The notes below the pieces were generated by a model. The model was not told the origin of the DNA. It was given only the letters and a program-made list of their open reading frames with translations, and made no database searches. Both the position numbers and the translations under genes were made by a program. A stretch of 22,316 nucleotides of DNA from a virus, in IMG/VR virus record IMGVR_UViG_3300048541_000100, positions 1-22,316 of that record; one strand, given 5' to 3'. This document shows, piece after piece, positions 14,326 to 22,021 of the stretch (positions within the stretch are counted from its first letter, which is position 1; every line of letters begins with the position of its first letter).

Positions 14326-15614
14326 TATCCTGTTGGCTTCCCTGTTCCAAAGTTTAATCTACTGAATTCCATTCTGTCAACTAGTTTGAGAGCATTACCA
14401 ATTCTGTCAATAGCAACAAAACCTTCTCCGCTTGTGGCTTTAAATCCTTCGCCATCGGCTGCAAAAGTTTGTGTGCTTTGTAATTTTCCTAACTTAGCAA
14501 TAATGGCCAACTTTGCTTTGATCAACATCATGTATAAATCATACACTGCTGTGATTTCTCCTGCATGTTGTTTAATGAATGTTACAGTCTGAACCATTTT
14601 TTCAGTTTTAGCATCTTTAGTTGCTTGTCTTTTTACTTTGTCAATTTCTTTTGTAGACTTATCAATCCATTTTACAACAAATTCTTTTGCTAAACTTTCA
14701 GGGGAGCCAAAGTCTCCTGCTCTAATCTTATTGTTTACTGTGGCTTTTAGTTGTTGTAAGAAATCTTTGCCCACTAAGTCGTTGCCTTTCTCTAACCAAT
14801 TAAACACATCTTTACTAATTTGCTTAGTGTAAGTGTCAGCGGCTTTGATAGTTGCTAATACTTCTGCTGATTCTTCAGCAGTCATTGTTACTGTACCTGA
14901 TACATCCTTGATGTTTGCATCTGTTTGCCAAACACTAGATGTACTGCCTAATCTATTTGAATCGAATCCAAATGTTGCTGTTGTATCTGCTAGTGTTGGT
15001 CCGCCTGCGTACTCTGTGTGCCACACTATACCTAGCTCAGCACTTAGCATTTGCTGTGCTAGTTCACTGTCCTTTGGTAAAGCATAAGCAAGAGTATTAG
15101 GCTTAAAATATATTAAGGCTTCACCATCGTGATTCATTTCTTTGATGTCACCTTTTTGAAACATCAAGTCGCCTTGTGCAACTGTGTCCCATTTTAATTT
15201 GCTTAAATGTTTTAAACAATTTTTTAATTTGATTCGTAAACCACTGCCGTCTTTGTCGCCTCTGTCTGCGTGGTACTTGTCGATGTCTTCTTCAGTGAAG
15301 TTAAGTTTTGCTTTTCCTGCAAACACACCTTTAGTACCTACAAAGAATTTGCCAGTTGCTGGATCTTTACCTGCTACGATTGCAGGTGAACCGTCCCACT
15401 TAACAGTCATATCAAATGCACCTTTTGCGTTACCTTCTAACATTTGATGCAAACTATACAAGTAATCTACTGCTTCTTTGGCTCCTTGATATCCTTTGTT
15501 AAAGATATTATCTTCAAGGTGTTCCATGTGAGTGTTCTTGCCGTCTGCTTCTAACAACAAGCTCTCATTGATTACTCTAGTTACTAGAGGTTTTGATATC
15601 TCTATAAAACGCAT
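14325..15614 (-). CDS. Ligase-like nucleotidyltransferase candidate (429 aa)
   Basis: Residues 72-76 are KWDGS, the form of motif I (K-x-D-G) of covalent nucleotidyltransferases (DNA/RNA ligases, capping enzymes), where Lys binds AMP; T4 RNA ligase 1 has KEDGS. Downstream FFVGTKGVF (90-98) resembles the ligase FxxKSKG segment, and QGDLMF (147-152) could be motif III. IYFKPN and GIVWHTEY (195-202) follow, a pattern I recall from uncharacterised marine T4-like phage proteins. A clear motif IV and V are not seen, so activity is uncertain. The C-terminal half is helical and Lys-rich. The leader MRFIEISKPLVTRVINE ends in I-N-E, with a second LLE before ADG. The stop overlaps the next ATG (TAATG). 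Confidence 0.82.
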   Translation of the reverse strand: MRFIEISKPLVTRVINESLLLEADGKNTHMEHLEDNIFNKGYQGAKEAVDYLYSLHQMLEGNAKGAFDMTVKWDGSPAIVAGKDPATGKFFVGTKGVFAGKAKLNFTEEDIDKYHADRGDKDGSGLRIKLKNCLKHLSKLKWDTVAQGDLMFQKGDIKEMNHDGEALIYFKPNTLAYALPKDSELAQQMLSAELGIVWHTEYAGGPTLADTTATFGFDSNRLGSTSSVWQTDANIKDVSGTVTMTAEESAEVLATIKAADTYTKQISKDVFNWLEKGNDLVGKDFLQQLKATVNNKIRAGDFGSPESLAKEFVVKWIDKSTKEIDKVKRQATKDAKTEKMVQTVTFIKQHAGEITAVYDLYMMLIKAKLAIIAKLGKLQSTQTFAADGEGFKATSGEGFVAIDRIGNALKLVDRMEFSRLNFGTGKPTG

Positions 15615-18479
15615 TTAGATGCCTGCTAACTTTTTCATTTCTGACATTTGTACAACATCAGTTGGTATTAGCATAACATGTGATGTTACACTTTCTGAAA
15701 TTAATACTTCGTATCCTATATCTGCCCAAGTAAGTCCTGCATGTTCTAGTATAGCACACATGTGTTCGTATGCTTCTGCTCTCATGCTTCTTGCCATTTT
15801 AACAAAAGTTGCGTATGCTTGTGGATCTGATTTTGCTAATCCACCTTTCTTCATTACTGGAGCTGCCGCTTGTATAAATTTATCTGCATCGTATCCTTTA
15901 CTTTTTAGTTCACTTAATTTAGCAACTAATGCTTTTGCAGATGCTAAGTCACCTTGTAGTGTCTTAGACTGTAACATTTTTAACTCTGCTGTAGTAGGAC
16001 CTGGTACTGCTTTAGGAGCACCTTGTGCTGGCTGTTGTCCTTGTGGTTGTGCTGGCTGTTCACCTGCTTGTGGTTGTGCTGGTTGTCCTGGTTGTGCTGG
16101 TTGCTCTGGTGTTCCTGGTTCCTCTGGTGTTCCTGGTTCTGCTTGTTGTCCGCCACCGGACTTACCAAACATTCCACCAATTGCTGCTCCTACTACGCCT
16201 GCTGCTTTCTTTCCTAAACTTGCTTTAGGATCTGATCTTGTTTTTTGTGCTAAGCCTGGTGTTTTACCTGATACCCAATCTTTTGCTCTTTGTATTAAAC
16301 CAGGATTCTTTAATGCAGTACCGTCACCGTTTCTGCCATACTTTGCCATTAAGTCTTGTTGCATTGCACCTTGTGCAGATCTACCTTGTGGGTCTTTCCA
16401 GCCTGTGCCGTCAAATGTAAACTTAATGCCATTAATTGTTTCTGACTTGCCTACTTTCAATTCTGGTAAATTTGAATCTTCTGCATCGCCATCTTGTGCT
16501 TGTTGTACACCTTTGCCTATTGCGCCACTACCACCTGCAGAACCCCCTGTAGGACCGCTTGTAGTGCCCTGTGCGCCTGTTTGTTGTCCTCCGGCACCTT
16601 GTGCACCACCTTGAGGTTGATCAGGCTGTGTGCCGCCCTGTGGTTGTTCTGGTTGCCCACCCTGTGGTTGTTCTGGTTGTTCTGGTTGTTCTGGTTGTTC
16701 TGGTTGTTCTGGTTGTTCACCTTGTGGTTGCTCTGGCTGTTCGCCTTCTGGCTCTTCTTCTGGTGCTACTGCTTCTACACCAGCCGCTTTAAATGCCGCA
16801 TCAACTTCTTCTTTTGTTGCACCTGCATTCTTTTGCAAGAATTTAGCAACATCATCTGACTCTGTTGGTGATTTAGCCGCTGTATAATCTGCTTGTAATT
16901 TCTCAGGATCTATTGCACCTTGCATACCTGTTATTGCTGCTATCTTATTTGTAAATGCTTTTACTGGAGCACTGTTAAGAATTGGCTTGATAACAGTATT
17001 AACTGCGGCAGTACCAACTGCTTTGGCTGCTTGTCCTACTTTGCCTACTGCTGACTTATATGCACCACCAACTTTTTTAGCAATGCCACCTAAATCTGGT
17101 GCTTCGCTCATTGTTTGTTCTATGTTTTCGATTAATTTATGCTCTTGTAAATGCTCCATGCCTTCAATAATAACTTTATTATCTTTAACATGTTTGTTGT
17201 ACCATTCCAGCATAACAAATACTGCTACTTCTTCACCTACTTGTTCAACTAATGCATCAAAGTCTTCGCCAACTTCTTCTGATAATACATTTTTCCACTC
17301 AGGATGTACAAAACTTTGAGTCAAGTTGTCTGCTACATCACCACCTACTTCGCTTTTTACTGCTCCACCAACTGATGCTGCAATTTGATTTCTAAATTCT
17401 CCAGCTTCTGCGGAAAATAATCCATCCATGCCGCCGCCATTAGCTGCAACAATTTGATTGTATTCTGCAAATTCTTGTGGATCCATTAGCACACCCATTG
17501 ATGAACCAAAGCCTTCTGCCTTCATTACAAGTTTGCCGTCTGTGATTTCAGCACTTCGTGCCATCATAGATTCGTATTTGTCTGCATACTCAGGACCAAC
17601 ATTCATTCTTCCTAAGAGTTCTTCGGTTGCTGTAGGCTGAGCTGAGAATAATTCATCTGCTAACGCATCTTCATCAGCATTTAGGTTATCGATAAACGAA
17701 TCAATTTCGTCCATGCTCATTCCTGCGTCTTGTCCTGCACTTGCTAAGTCAACTTCTTGAGCTGGGAAAGATGTTGACATTAAGTTTTCATCACCTTCTA
17801 TTGGTACATCTCCAAATCCACTTAGTATATTACCTGCAAGTCCTGCAATAGCACCTTTGGCTGCGCCTACGGCTGCTGTTTTAGCAATGTCTGCTACAGT
17901 TCCACCTGCGGCTGCTTTGATAGCACTGTCTACTACTGTTCTAAATATTGCTGTTGTTCCTATAATACCAAGTACTGCTGGTCCACCTGCTCCTGCGACA
18001 CCCATTCCAATAGTGATAACTGTCATCATCAAGCCTTTGAATGCTGCAATGTCTTCATCATTTTCAATTGACTGAGCACCTTTTTGGATAGCGGCAACAA
18101 CTGCTGATGCATTTTTGCCTGCAGGGTCTGGTAATTTTGCAACCATTACTTTTAATCTTTCAATAGGTACTGCGTTACCTACTTTAGATAGTATTGCTTT
18201 AAGTTTGGGATTACCAGTTATTTTTGCAAATAATGGTGTTAGTTGAAGTTGAGCTTTCTTTGCTAGTTGAGCAGTGTTTCCACCTTCGCCACGATTAGTA
18301 ACTAAGCTCTGAAATACACCTTGTATTTGCTCTGGCGCAAGTGCTGCCTCGTTGAGTTTAGTTAACTCTCTAACTATTGTATTTAAATCTTCTCTAACAG
18401 AAACAGGCAGTTCTTGCCAGGCTTCGTTTATCTTAATATTTTCTGTTATTAGATCAATATCTTTACGAATTAGATTCAT
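15615..18479 (-). CDS. Large repeat-rich protein with a membrane-like segment (954 aa)
   Basis: Leader MNLIRKDIDLITE ends in I-T-E, with a second I-N-E before AWQ. Residues about 145-223 form long Gly/Ala/Val/Ile-rich hydrophobic stretches (GLMMTVITIGMGVAGAGG, then TAAVGAAKGAIAGLAGNI) that could cross or perforate a membrane. A second such area follows near 470-530 (KKVGGAYKSAVGKVGQAAK). Residues about 570-640 are Gln/Pro/Glu repeats (EQP units) and 765-815 are Pro/Gln/Gly-rich, both likely flexible. A short folded unit, INGIKFTFDGTGWKDPQG, lies between. The C-terminal about 120 residues are a helical domain (YEHMCAILEHAGLTWADIGY). No enzyme motif. The start overlaps the 91-aa gene by 17 bases; GGAAG precedes it. 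Confidence 0.8.
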   Translation of the reverse strand: MNLIRKDIDLITENIKINEAWQELPVSVREDLNTIVRELTKLNEAALAPEQIQGVFQSLVTNRGEGGNTAQLAKKAQLQLTPLFAKITGNPKLKAILSKVGNAVPIERLKVMVAKLPDPAGKNASAVVAAIQKGAQSIENDEDIAAFKGLMMTVITIGMGVAGAGGPAVLGIIGTTAIFRTVVDSAIKAAAGGTVADIAKTAAVGAAKGAIAGLAGNILSGFGDVPIEGDENLMSTSFPAQEVDLASAGQDAGMSMDEIDSFIDNLNADEDALADELFSAQPTATEELLGRMNVGPEYADKYESMMARSAEITDGKLVMKAEGFGSSMGVLMDPQEFAEYNQIVAANGGGMDGLFSAEAGEFRNQIAASVGGAVKSEVGGDVADNLTQSFVHPEWKNVLSEEVGEDFDALVEQVGEEVAVFVMLEWYNKHVKDNKVIIEGMEHLQEHKLIENIEQTMSEAPDLGGIAKKVGGAYKSAVGKVGQAAKAVGTAAVNTVIKPILNSAPVKAFTNKIAAITGMQGAIDPEKLQADYTAAKSPTESDDVAKFLQKNAGATKEEVDAAFKAAGVEAVAPEEEPEGEQPEQPQGEQPEQPEQPEQPEQPEQPQGGQPEQPQGGTQPDQPQGGAQGAGGQQTGAQGTTSGPTGGSAGGSGAIGKGVQQAQDGDAEDSNLPELKVGKSETINGIKFTFDGTGWKDPQGRSAQGAMQQDLMAKYGRNGDGTALKNPGLIQRAKDWVSGKTPGLAQKTRSDPKASLGKKAAGVVGAAIGGMFGKSGGGQQAEPGTPEEPGTPEQPAQPGQPAQPQAGEQPAQPQGQQPAQGAPKAVPGPTTAELKMLQSKTLQGDLASAKALVAKLSELKSKGYDADKFIQAAAPVMKKGGLAKSDPQAYATFVKMARSMRAEAYEHMCAILEHAGLTWADIGYEVLISESVTSHVMLIPTDVVQMSEMKKLAGI
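16018..16146 (-). repeat. Imperfect Pro/Gln/Gly-coding repeats
   Basis: Degenerate 9- to 12-base units on the plus strand (ggttgtgct, ggttgtcct, ggtgttcct) encode a Pro/Gln/Glu/Gly-rich linker of the 954-aa protein. In frame throughout. Confidence 0.7.
16666..16719 (-). repeat. Tandem 9-base repeat (six units) coding EQP
   Basis: Six consecutive copies of ggttgttct on the plus strand (the last differs at one base), coding an (EQP)n run at about residues 588-605 of the 954-aa protein. Length change by one unit keeps the frame, so copy number may vary among relatives. Confidence 0.9.
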
Positions 18480-18738
18480 TCTTTTCTTCCCGTTGGCTCT
18501 CTTTAATAACTTTTTTTATGCCTCGGGAGAATTTGGAAGAATCTTTAGCACGAATGCTATTGACTATACGATTGGTTAAATCCTTTGCTTGATCTTCGCT
18601 GTAATGTGCTTCGATTCGTTCAATTAAATGTATTACACTTTCAATAAGGTGTTCGCCACGGTTTTCAACCGCATGATTTCTGTCTCTGTCTACAGAAATA
18701 AGATTTAATTCTTCTATTATACTGCGAGTTTTACGCAC
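18463..18738 (-). CDS. Small conserved-looking phage protein (91 aa)
   Basis: Starts MRKTRSIIEELNLISVDRD. The protein is wholly helical and highly charged (HAVENRGEHLIESVIHLIERIEAHY, written in two helices) and ends with a basic then acidic tail (SRGIKKVIKESQ, REEKNE). I recall similar small proteins beside replication or late genes of T4-like marine phages, but without known function. AGGAG lies about six bases before the ATG, and the late promoter 18767-18774 is 29 bases upstream. It leads the operon of the 954-, 429-, 268- and 185-aa genes, with its 3' end overlapping the 954-aa gene by 17 bases. Confidence 0.8.
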   Translation of the reverse strand: MRKTRSIIEELNLISVDRDRNHAVENRGEHLIESVIHLIERIEAHYSEDQAKDLTNRIVNSIRAKDSSKFSRGIKKVIKESQREEKNESNS

Positions 18739-18766
18739 ATTACGCTCCTGTTAATAGGCTTAACAC

Positions 18767-18774
18767 TATTTATC
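18767..18774 (-). promoter_or_regulatory. T4-like late promoter (GATAAATA)
   Basis: Minus-strand GATAAATA between the stop of the helicase gene and the start of the 91-aa gene, 29 bases before its ATG. It separates the replication pair from the late operon. Confidence 0.8.
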
Positions 18775-18776
18775 AA

Positions 18777-20159
18777 TTAGAAGTCGTCATTCTTGCGTAA
18801 AAAGTCGACCATATTAAGTGCTTGTCCTACTGTGTCCTGTGTTTCAGGTTCATCTGCTTTAATACTACTGTTTCTTTTTAGTTGATCAACTAAACTGTTA
18901 GTACTCATTGTTAGAGAATCTTCATCACCTTCTTCTAAATCTTCAATTCTTAATGTATCTGTATCAAATTTTAAATCAACTTTGCTACCAACACCTGCAC
19001 TACTACGAGTTTTCATAAATTGTATTTGATATCTACCTCGTTCTCGCATAGCATTACTTGTAAATATACCAATAACATTATCTGCTGTATTAACTTTACT
19101 GATACCACCTGCAATATGACTGTGATCATATTCTACTTCTTCTACAGCACTTCTTCCTAACTGCGATGCTGTTGCATGTAGTATATCACGCTCTACTGCT
19201 AAGTTACGCAACTCTTCAGATATGTATTTGTCTTTAACAAACAAGTTTTCTGCTGATATTTTAGCACTAATAGGCATCATTAAATCTAAGTAGTCAACTA
19301 ATAAACAGTCTATTTTCTCACCACATTCAATTTCATATTCTCGTAAAAATACTCTAACATCATTTGCATTTACACCACTTGGCATTTGCTTAACTCTGAG
19401 ATTACCGGCGCCTTTTGCTTTCATACGCACTCGCAAATCAACATCGTCAATGTTTTTCATAACATCTCTTGTGCCATAACCACTAACCATTGCATCTAAA
19501 CGCATACTAATAAGTTGTTCACTTAGCTCTAAACTGATATAGACTACATTTAGTCCAGCCATTACCCAATTAACTGCTAAGTTCTGTAAGAATAAACTTT
19601 TACCACCACCACTTGGAGCAGCAAATATATTAATCTCGCCTCTGTTCATGCCACCATATAACTTTTGATCAATACCTTTCCAACCTGTGCTAGTTGCACC
19701 TGCTTGTTGCTTGATCCATTCAAGCCTTTCTTTAGGATTTTCAAAATAATCTAAGCCTAGATCTTTTACAAGACCAGTTTGTACTGCCGCTTTAATTTTA
19801 TTTTCTACTGTGCCGTAGTCTTGTTTTTCGAGTAAGTCTGTGCTTTCAATGATTGCTGCTTCAAGTGCCTTGTGTCTACAAAATGTTTCAAACTCACGCA
19901 AGAACCAGTTGTGATGATCTGGTGTTATATTTTCAATTGGAAGTAATTCAACACCTCCTACTGCTTGTATTTGCTCCAGTGTGGGAATAGAATTAAATTC
20001 AGTGCTGTGATTTTGTAATAATTCAACCGAAGGACGAAACTTTCTATTAAAGTATCCAGGGTCAACAATGTTTTGACATCTTGAGAACAATGTAGGATCA
20101 CTGATCAAGAACCTCAAAAACATTTCCTGTACTTCTTCGTTGTAATCTTTTATATCCAT
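18777..20159 (-). CDS. 41: Replicative DNA helicase, DnaB/T4 gp41 family (460 aa)
   Basis: Hexameric 5'-3' helicase that unwinds the replication fork and works with the primase. The RecA-like core shows Walker A APSGGGKSLF (181-190), the ISLELSE box (208-214) that follows it in DnaB proteins, Walker B DCLLVDYLDL (284-293) and the ATASQLGR motif (329-336). The N-terminal about 130 residues are helical, as in the primase-binding collar. Length is close to T4 gp41 (475 residues). The ATG overlaps the primase stop by one base (TAATG), so both subunits are coupled. The C-terminal tail is acidic. Gene order primase then helicase, on the same strand, fits the T4 41/61 pair. Confidence 0.95.
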   Translation of the reverse strand: MDIKDYNEEVQEMFLRFLISDPTLFSRCQNIVDPGYFNRKFRPSVELLQNHSTEFNSIPTLEQIQAVGGVELLPIENITPDHHNWFLREFETFCRHKALEAAIIESTDLLEKQDYGTVENKIKAAVQTGLVKDLGLDYFENPKERLEWIKQQAGATSTGWKGIDQKLYGGMNRGEINIFAAPSGGGKSLFLQNLAVNWVMAGLNVVYISLELSEQLISMRLDAMVSGYGTRDVMKNIDDVDLRVRMKAKGAGNLRVKQMPSGVNANDVRVFLREYEIECGEKIDCLLVDYLDLMMPISAKISAENLFVKDKYISEELRNLAVERDILHATASQLGRSAVEEVEYDHSHIAGGISKVNTADNVIGIFTSNAMRERGRYQIQFMKTRSSAGVGSKVDLKFDTDTLRIEDLEEGDEDSLTMSTNSLVDQLKRNSSIKADEPETQDTVGQALNMVDFLRKNDDF

Positions 20160-21142
20160 TATAGCATTCTCATCTTTACTTGTGATTTAATCTTATTATT
20201 GGTTGCGTATTTAATTATACTCGCAACGGTTAAAAGTCTGCCATATTTGGCGACTGCATCTGCGGCATCTTTTACATCAACATGCCAAGGTGGGAAACTT
20301 ATTTCCCAATTAAGTTCAAGAGCTTGTTCAATTAGCTCTTTACCTGCTGTATCTCTGTCAGGACATACAATAACTCGTTTACCTAATCTATCAATTAAGT
20401 GTGCCTGTTCTGGTGTTATGCTGTTACCAAGTATACTAACACCGTCAACAAGTATAGCATCAAACACGCCTTCTGTGACAATTACAATTTCTCGTTCACT
20501 GTCAGCAAATGTATCAACATTAAACACATATCCTGGTTGTAGTTTATGCAAATACTTTGGTGTTTGCTTGTCTGGTGGGGCAATATGTCTTCCTGTCCAG
20601 CCTACAATTTCTCCATTATATGTAAATGGCACAATAACTCTTTTCTTGTTTGCTATATCGTTAAAATGTAGCAAAGGGTATATGCCTAGTAGCCCTCGCT
20701 CTCTAGCATATTCTTTTAGAGCATTGCCATCTGCTAAACTATCAATTGTTTGTACATCTTCTGGCAATTCTACTGTGTCAAACTTGCTTAAATTATAAAC
20801 ATAGTTAGTACCTTCTGACTCTTGTAAGTCGTCACTGTACTTTAACATTTCAACTTGCACTGCATGTATGTCACTTGTAGTGGCACCCATTTTCATTGCT
20901 AAGTCTTTATACTTCTTACCCATGTAAGGATTAGGAGACCAACCTGTTTTGTGTCCACAGTTAAAGCAATTAAAACTAATCTTAGCACCATTAGAAATAA
21001 CACCTGCACGTTTACGGTTATCACTGCACACAGGACAATCAAATGTAGTCCAGCCACTAGGTGTCCTTGTACTACGCACTGGAAGATTGTCTACTAACAA
21101 TCTATGTATTTGCTCTATTACAGAATCCACACTCATAGGCAT
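20159..21142 (-). CDS. 61: DNA primase, T4 gp61 family (up to 327 aa)
   Basis: Makes RNA primers at the fork together with the helicase. A zinc-binding module lies at residues 36-64 (CPVC at 36-39 and CFNC at 59-62, followed by GH). The TOPRIM domain shows VTEGVFDAILVDG with Glu224, and CPDRDTAGK with Asp262 and Asp264. Length is close to T4 gp61 (342 residues). Two in-frame ATGs are possible, at 21142 and 21136 (MSVDSV). The sigma-70 promoter directly upstream puts the predicted transcription start on the second ATG, so the shorter form is likely and would be read from a leaderless message. No Shine-Dalgarno is visible. Confidence 0.95.
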   Translation of the reverse strand: MPMSVDSVIEQIHRLLVDNLPVRSTRTPSGWTTFDCPVCSDNRKRAGVISNGAKISFNCFNCGHKTGWSPNPYMGKKYKDLAMKMGATTSDIHAVQVEMLKYSDDLQESEGTNYVYNLSKFDTVELPEDVQTIDSLADGNALKEYARERGLLGIYPLLHFNDIANKKRVIVPFTYNGEIVGWTGRHIAPPDKQTPKYLHKLQPGYVFNVDTFADSEREIVIVTEGVFDAILVDGVSILGNSITPEQAHLIDRLGKRVIVCPDRDTAGKELIEQALELNWEISFPPWHVDVKDAADAVAKYGRLLTVASIIKYATNNKIKSQVKMRML

Positions 21143-21171
21143 ATTATAGCAGAGTTAAATATCAAAGTCAA
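21143..21171 (-). promoter_or_regulatory. Extended -10 sigma-70 promoter of the primase-helicase pair
   Basis: Minus-strand TTGACT (21171-21166), 17-base spacer, TGC and TATAAT (21148-21143). One mismatch in the -35 box and an extended TGn -10. The expected +1 is 21136, the A of the second ATG of the primase frame. The host-type boxes contrast with the GATAAATA boxes of the other genes and fit early or middle expression of replication genes. Confidence 0.82.
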
Positions 21172-21178
21172 ATAGAAT

Positions 21179-21967
21179 TTAGTTTCTAACGTGAATATTG
21201 GAAATAGTACTATTGGCATCGTCCGGGTAACTTATAACTCTTACCCAGTTGCAATTGACAGAAAATGATTTATGTAGGATATCAGTGGTACCAGAAATGG
21301 CTACATTACTTACTACATCAAACCAATCTGAATGTGCATCGTCGGCATCGGGTGTTGTATGCAAACAACTTGCTTGTATTTTTATATTTCCTGTATAGGT
21401 TGAATGATACACTGCTACACTGTGTTGGGCATTTTGGAAGTTACTATCCAAGTTACCAAAGAACGCACTCGAAACAAAAACATTGTTTGTTGGTTCTAAC
21501 ATTGTAGTATTAAACTGTGTAGGGATTGGTTCGAGAACTGCTTGTTCAGATATTTCAATATCTAATGCAACATCATTATTTTGATTTGAATACATTGGTA
21601 AGTCTACACCGTTCTCGTTTGTTCTAGTAATATACATTCTATATAGACCTGGGTTAATATTTTGTAAATCGCCTTCTGTGAGATGTAACTTTACCATTCC
21701 TGTGTCGCTAGTAACTTCGATTCTTTTAGTGAGTAGTCTAGTTCTAGATGCTGGATTCACAATGTATGCAACAACATCATCTGTGAATACAGGTTGTAGT
21801 TTTCTATCGCGGTTTCTAATATTAAAGTTGATTGTATTAGTTAACCCTTTGTGTGCTATTAGTGATTTATTGTTCATTGGTTTGTTATCCACATGTAAGT
21901 TGTCGGCCTCAATTACGAGATCTACTGAATTCTCGTACAAATATAGTCTGTTATTGGCATGATTCAT
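21179..21967 (-). CDS. Probable virion structural protein, baseplate/fibre-like (262 aa)
   Basis: Starts MNHANNRLYLYENSVDL. Residues about 40-145 have the strand pattern of an Ig-like, BppU-type N-terminal domain of phage baseplate or fibre proteins (TINFNIRNRDRKLQPVFTD, VAYIVNP, GMVKLHLTEGDL, GLYRMYITR, then DVALDIEISE). A second beta-rich part (165-262) has SVAVYHSTYTGNIKIQAS and a final CNWVRVISYPD, as in adhesin-type domains. No membrane or signal segment. AAAGG precedes the ATG and the late promoter 21992-21999 lies 25 bases upstream. It is a single late gene in front of the early primase promoter. Family assignment is by pattern only. Confidence 0.78.
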   Translation of the reverse strand: MNHANNRLYLYENSVDLVIEADNLHVDNKPMNNKSLIAHKGLTNTINFNIRNRDRKLQPVFTDDVVAYIVNPASRTRLLTKRIEVTSDTGMVKLHLTEGDLQNINPGLYRMYITRTNENGVDLPMYSNQNNDVALDIEISEQAVLEPIPTQFNTTMLEPTNNVFVSSAFFGNLDSNFQNAQHSVAVYHSTYTGNIKIQASCLHTTPDADDAHSDWFDVVSNVAISGTTDILHKSFSVNCNWVRVISYPDDANSTISNIHVRN

Positions 21968-21991
21968 ATAATATATACCTTTCTATTACAG

Positions 21992-21999
21992 TATTTATC
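21992..21999 (-). promoter_or_regulatory. T4-like late promoter (GATAAATA)
   Basis: Minus-strand GATAAATA, 25 bases before the ATG at 21967, in the 54-base divergent gap to the plus-strand gene at 22022. Confidence 0.8.
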
Positions 22000-22008
22000 T
22001 ATTACTAA

Positions 22009-22016
22009 GGTAAATA
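22009..22016 (+). promoter_or_regulatory. Late-promoter-like box adjoining a start codon (GGTAAATA)
   Basis: Plus-strand GGTAAATA, five bases before the ATG at 22022, identical in sequence and spacing to the box at 3472-3479. Part of it (AAGG) could instead serve as a distant ribosome site. Confidence 0.4.
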
Positions 22017-22021
22017 TCGTT

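Noticed and set aside
15619-16614. Long plus-strand frame (331 codons) with many Cys and Gly
   Set aside because: It mirrors the Gln/Pro/Ala-rich codons of the 954-aa gene on the other strand, which has a good start, coupling and plausible domains.
16018-16719. Repeat-rich stretch as a possible CRISPR array
   Set aside because: Units are 9-12 bases, directly adjacent, without unique spacers, and in frame with a protein.
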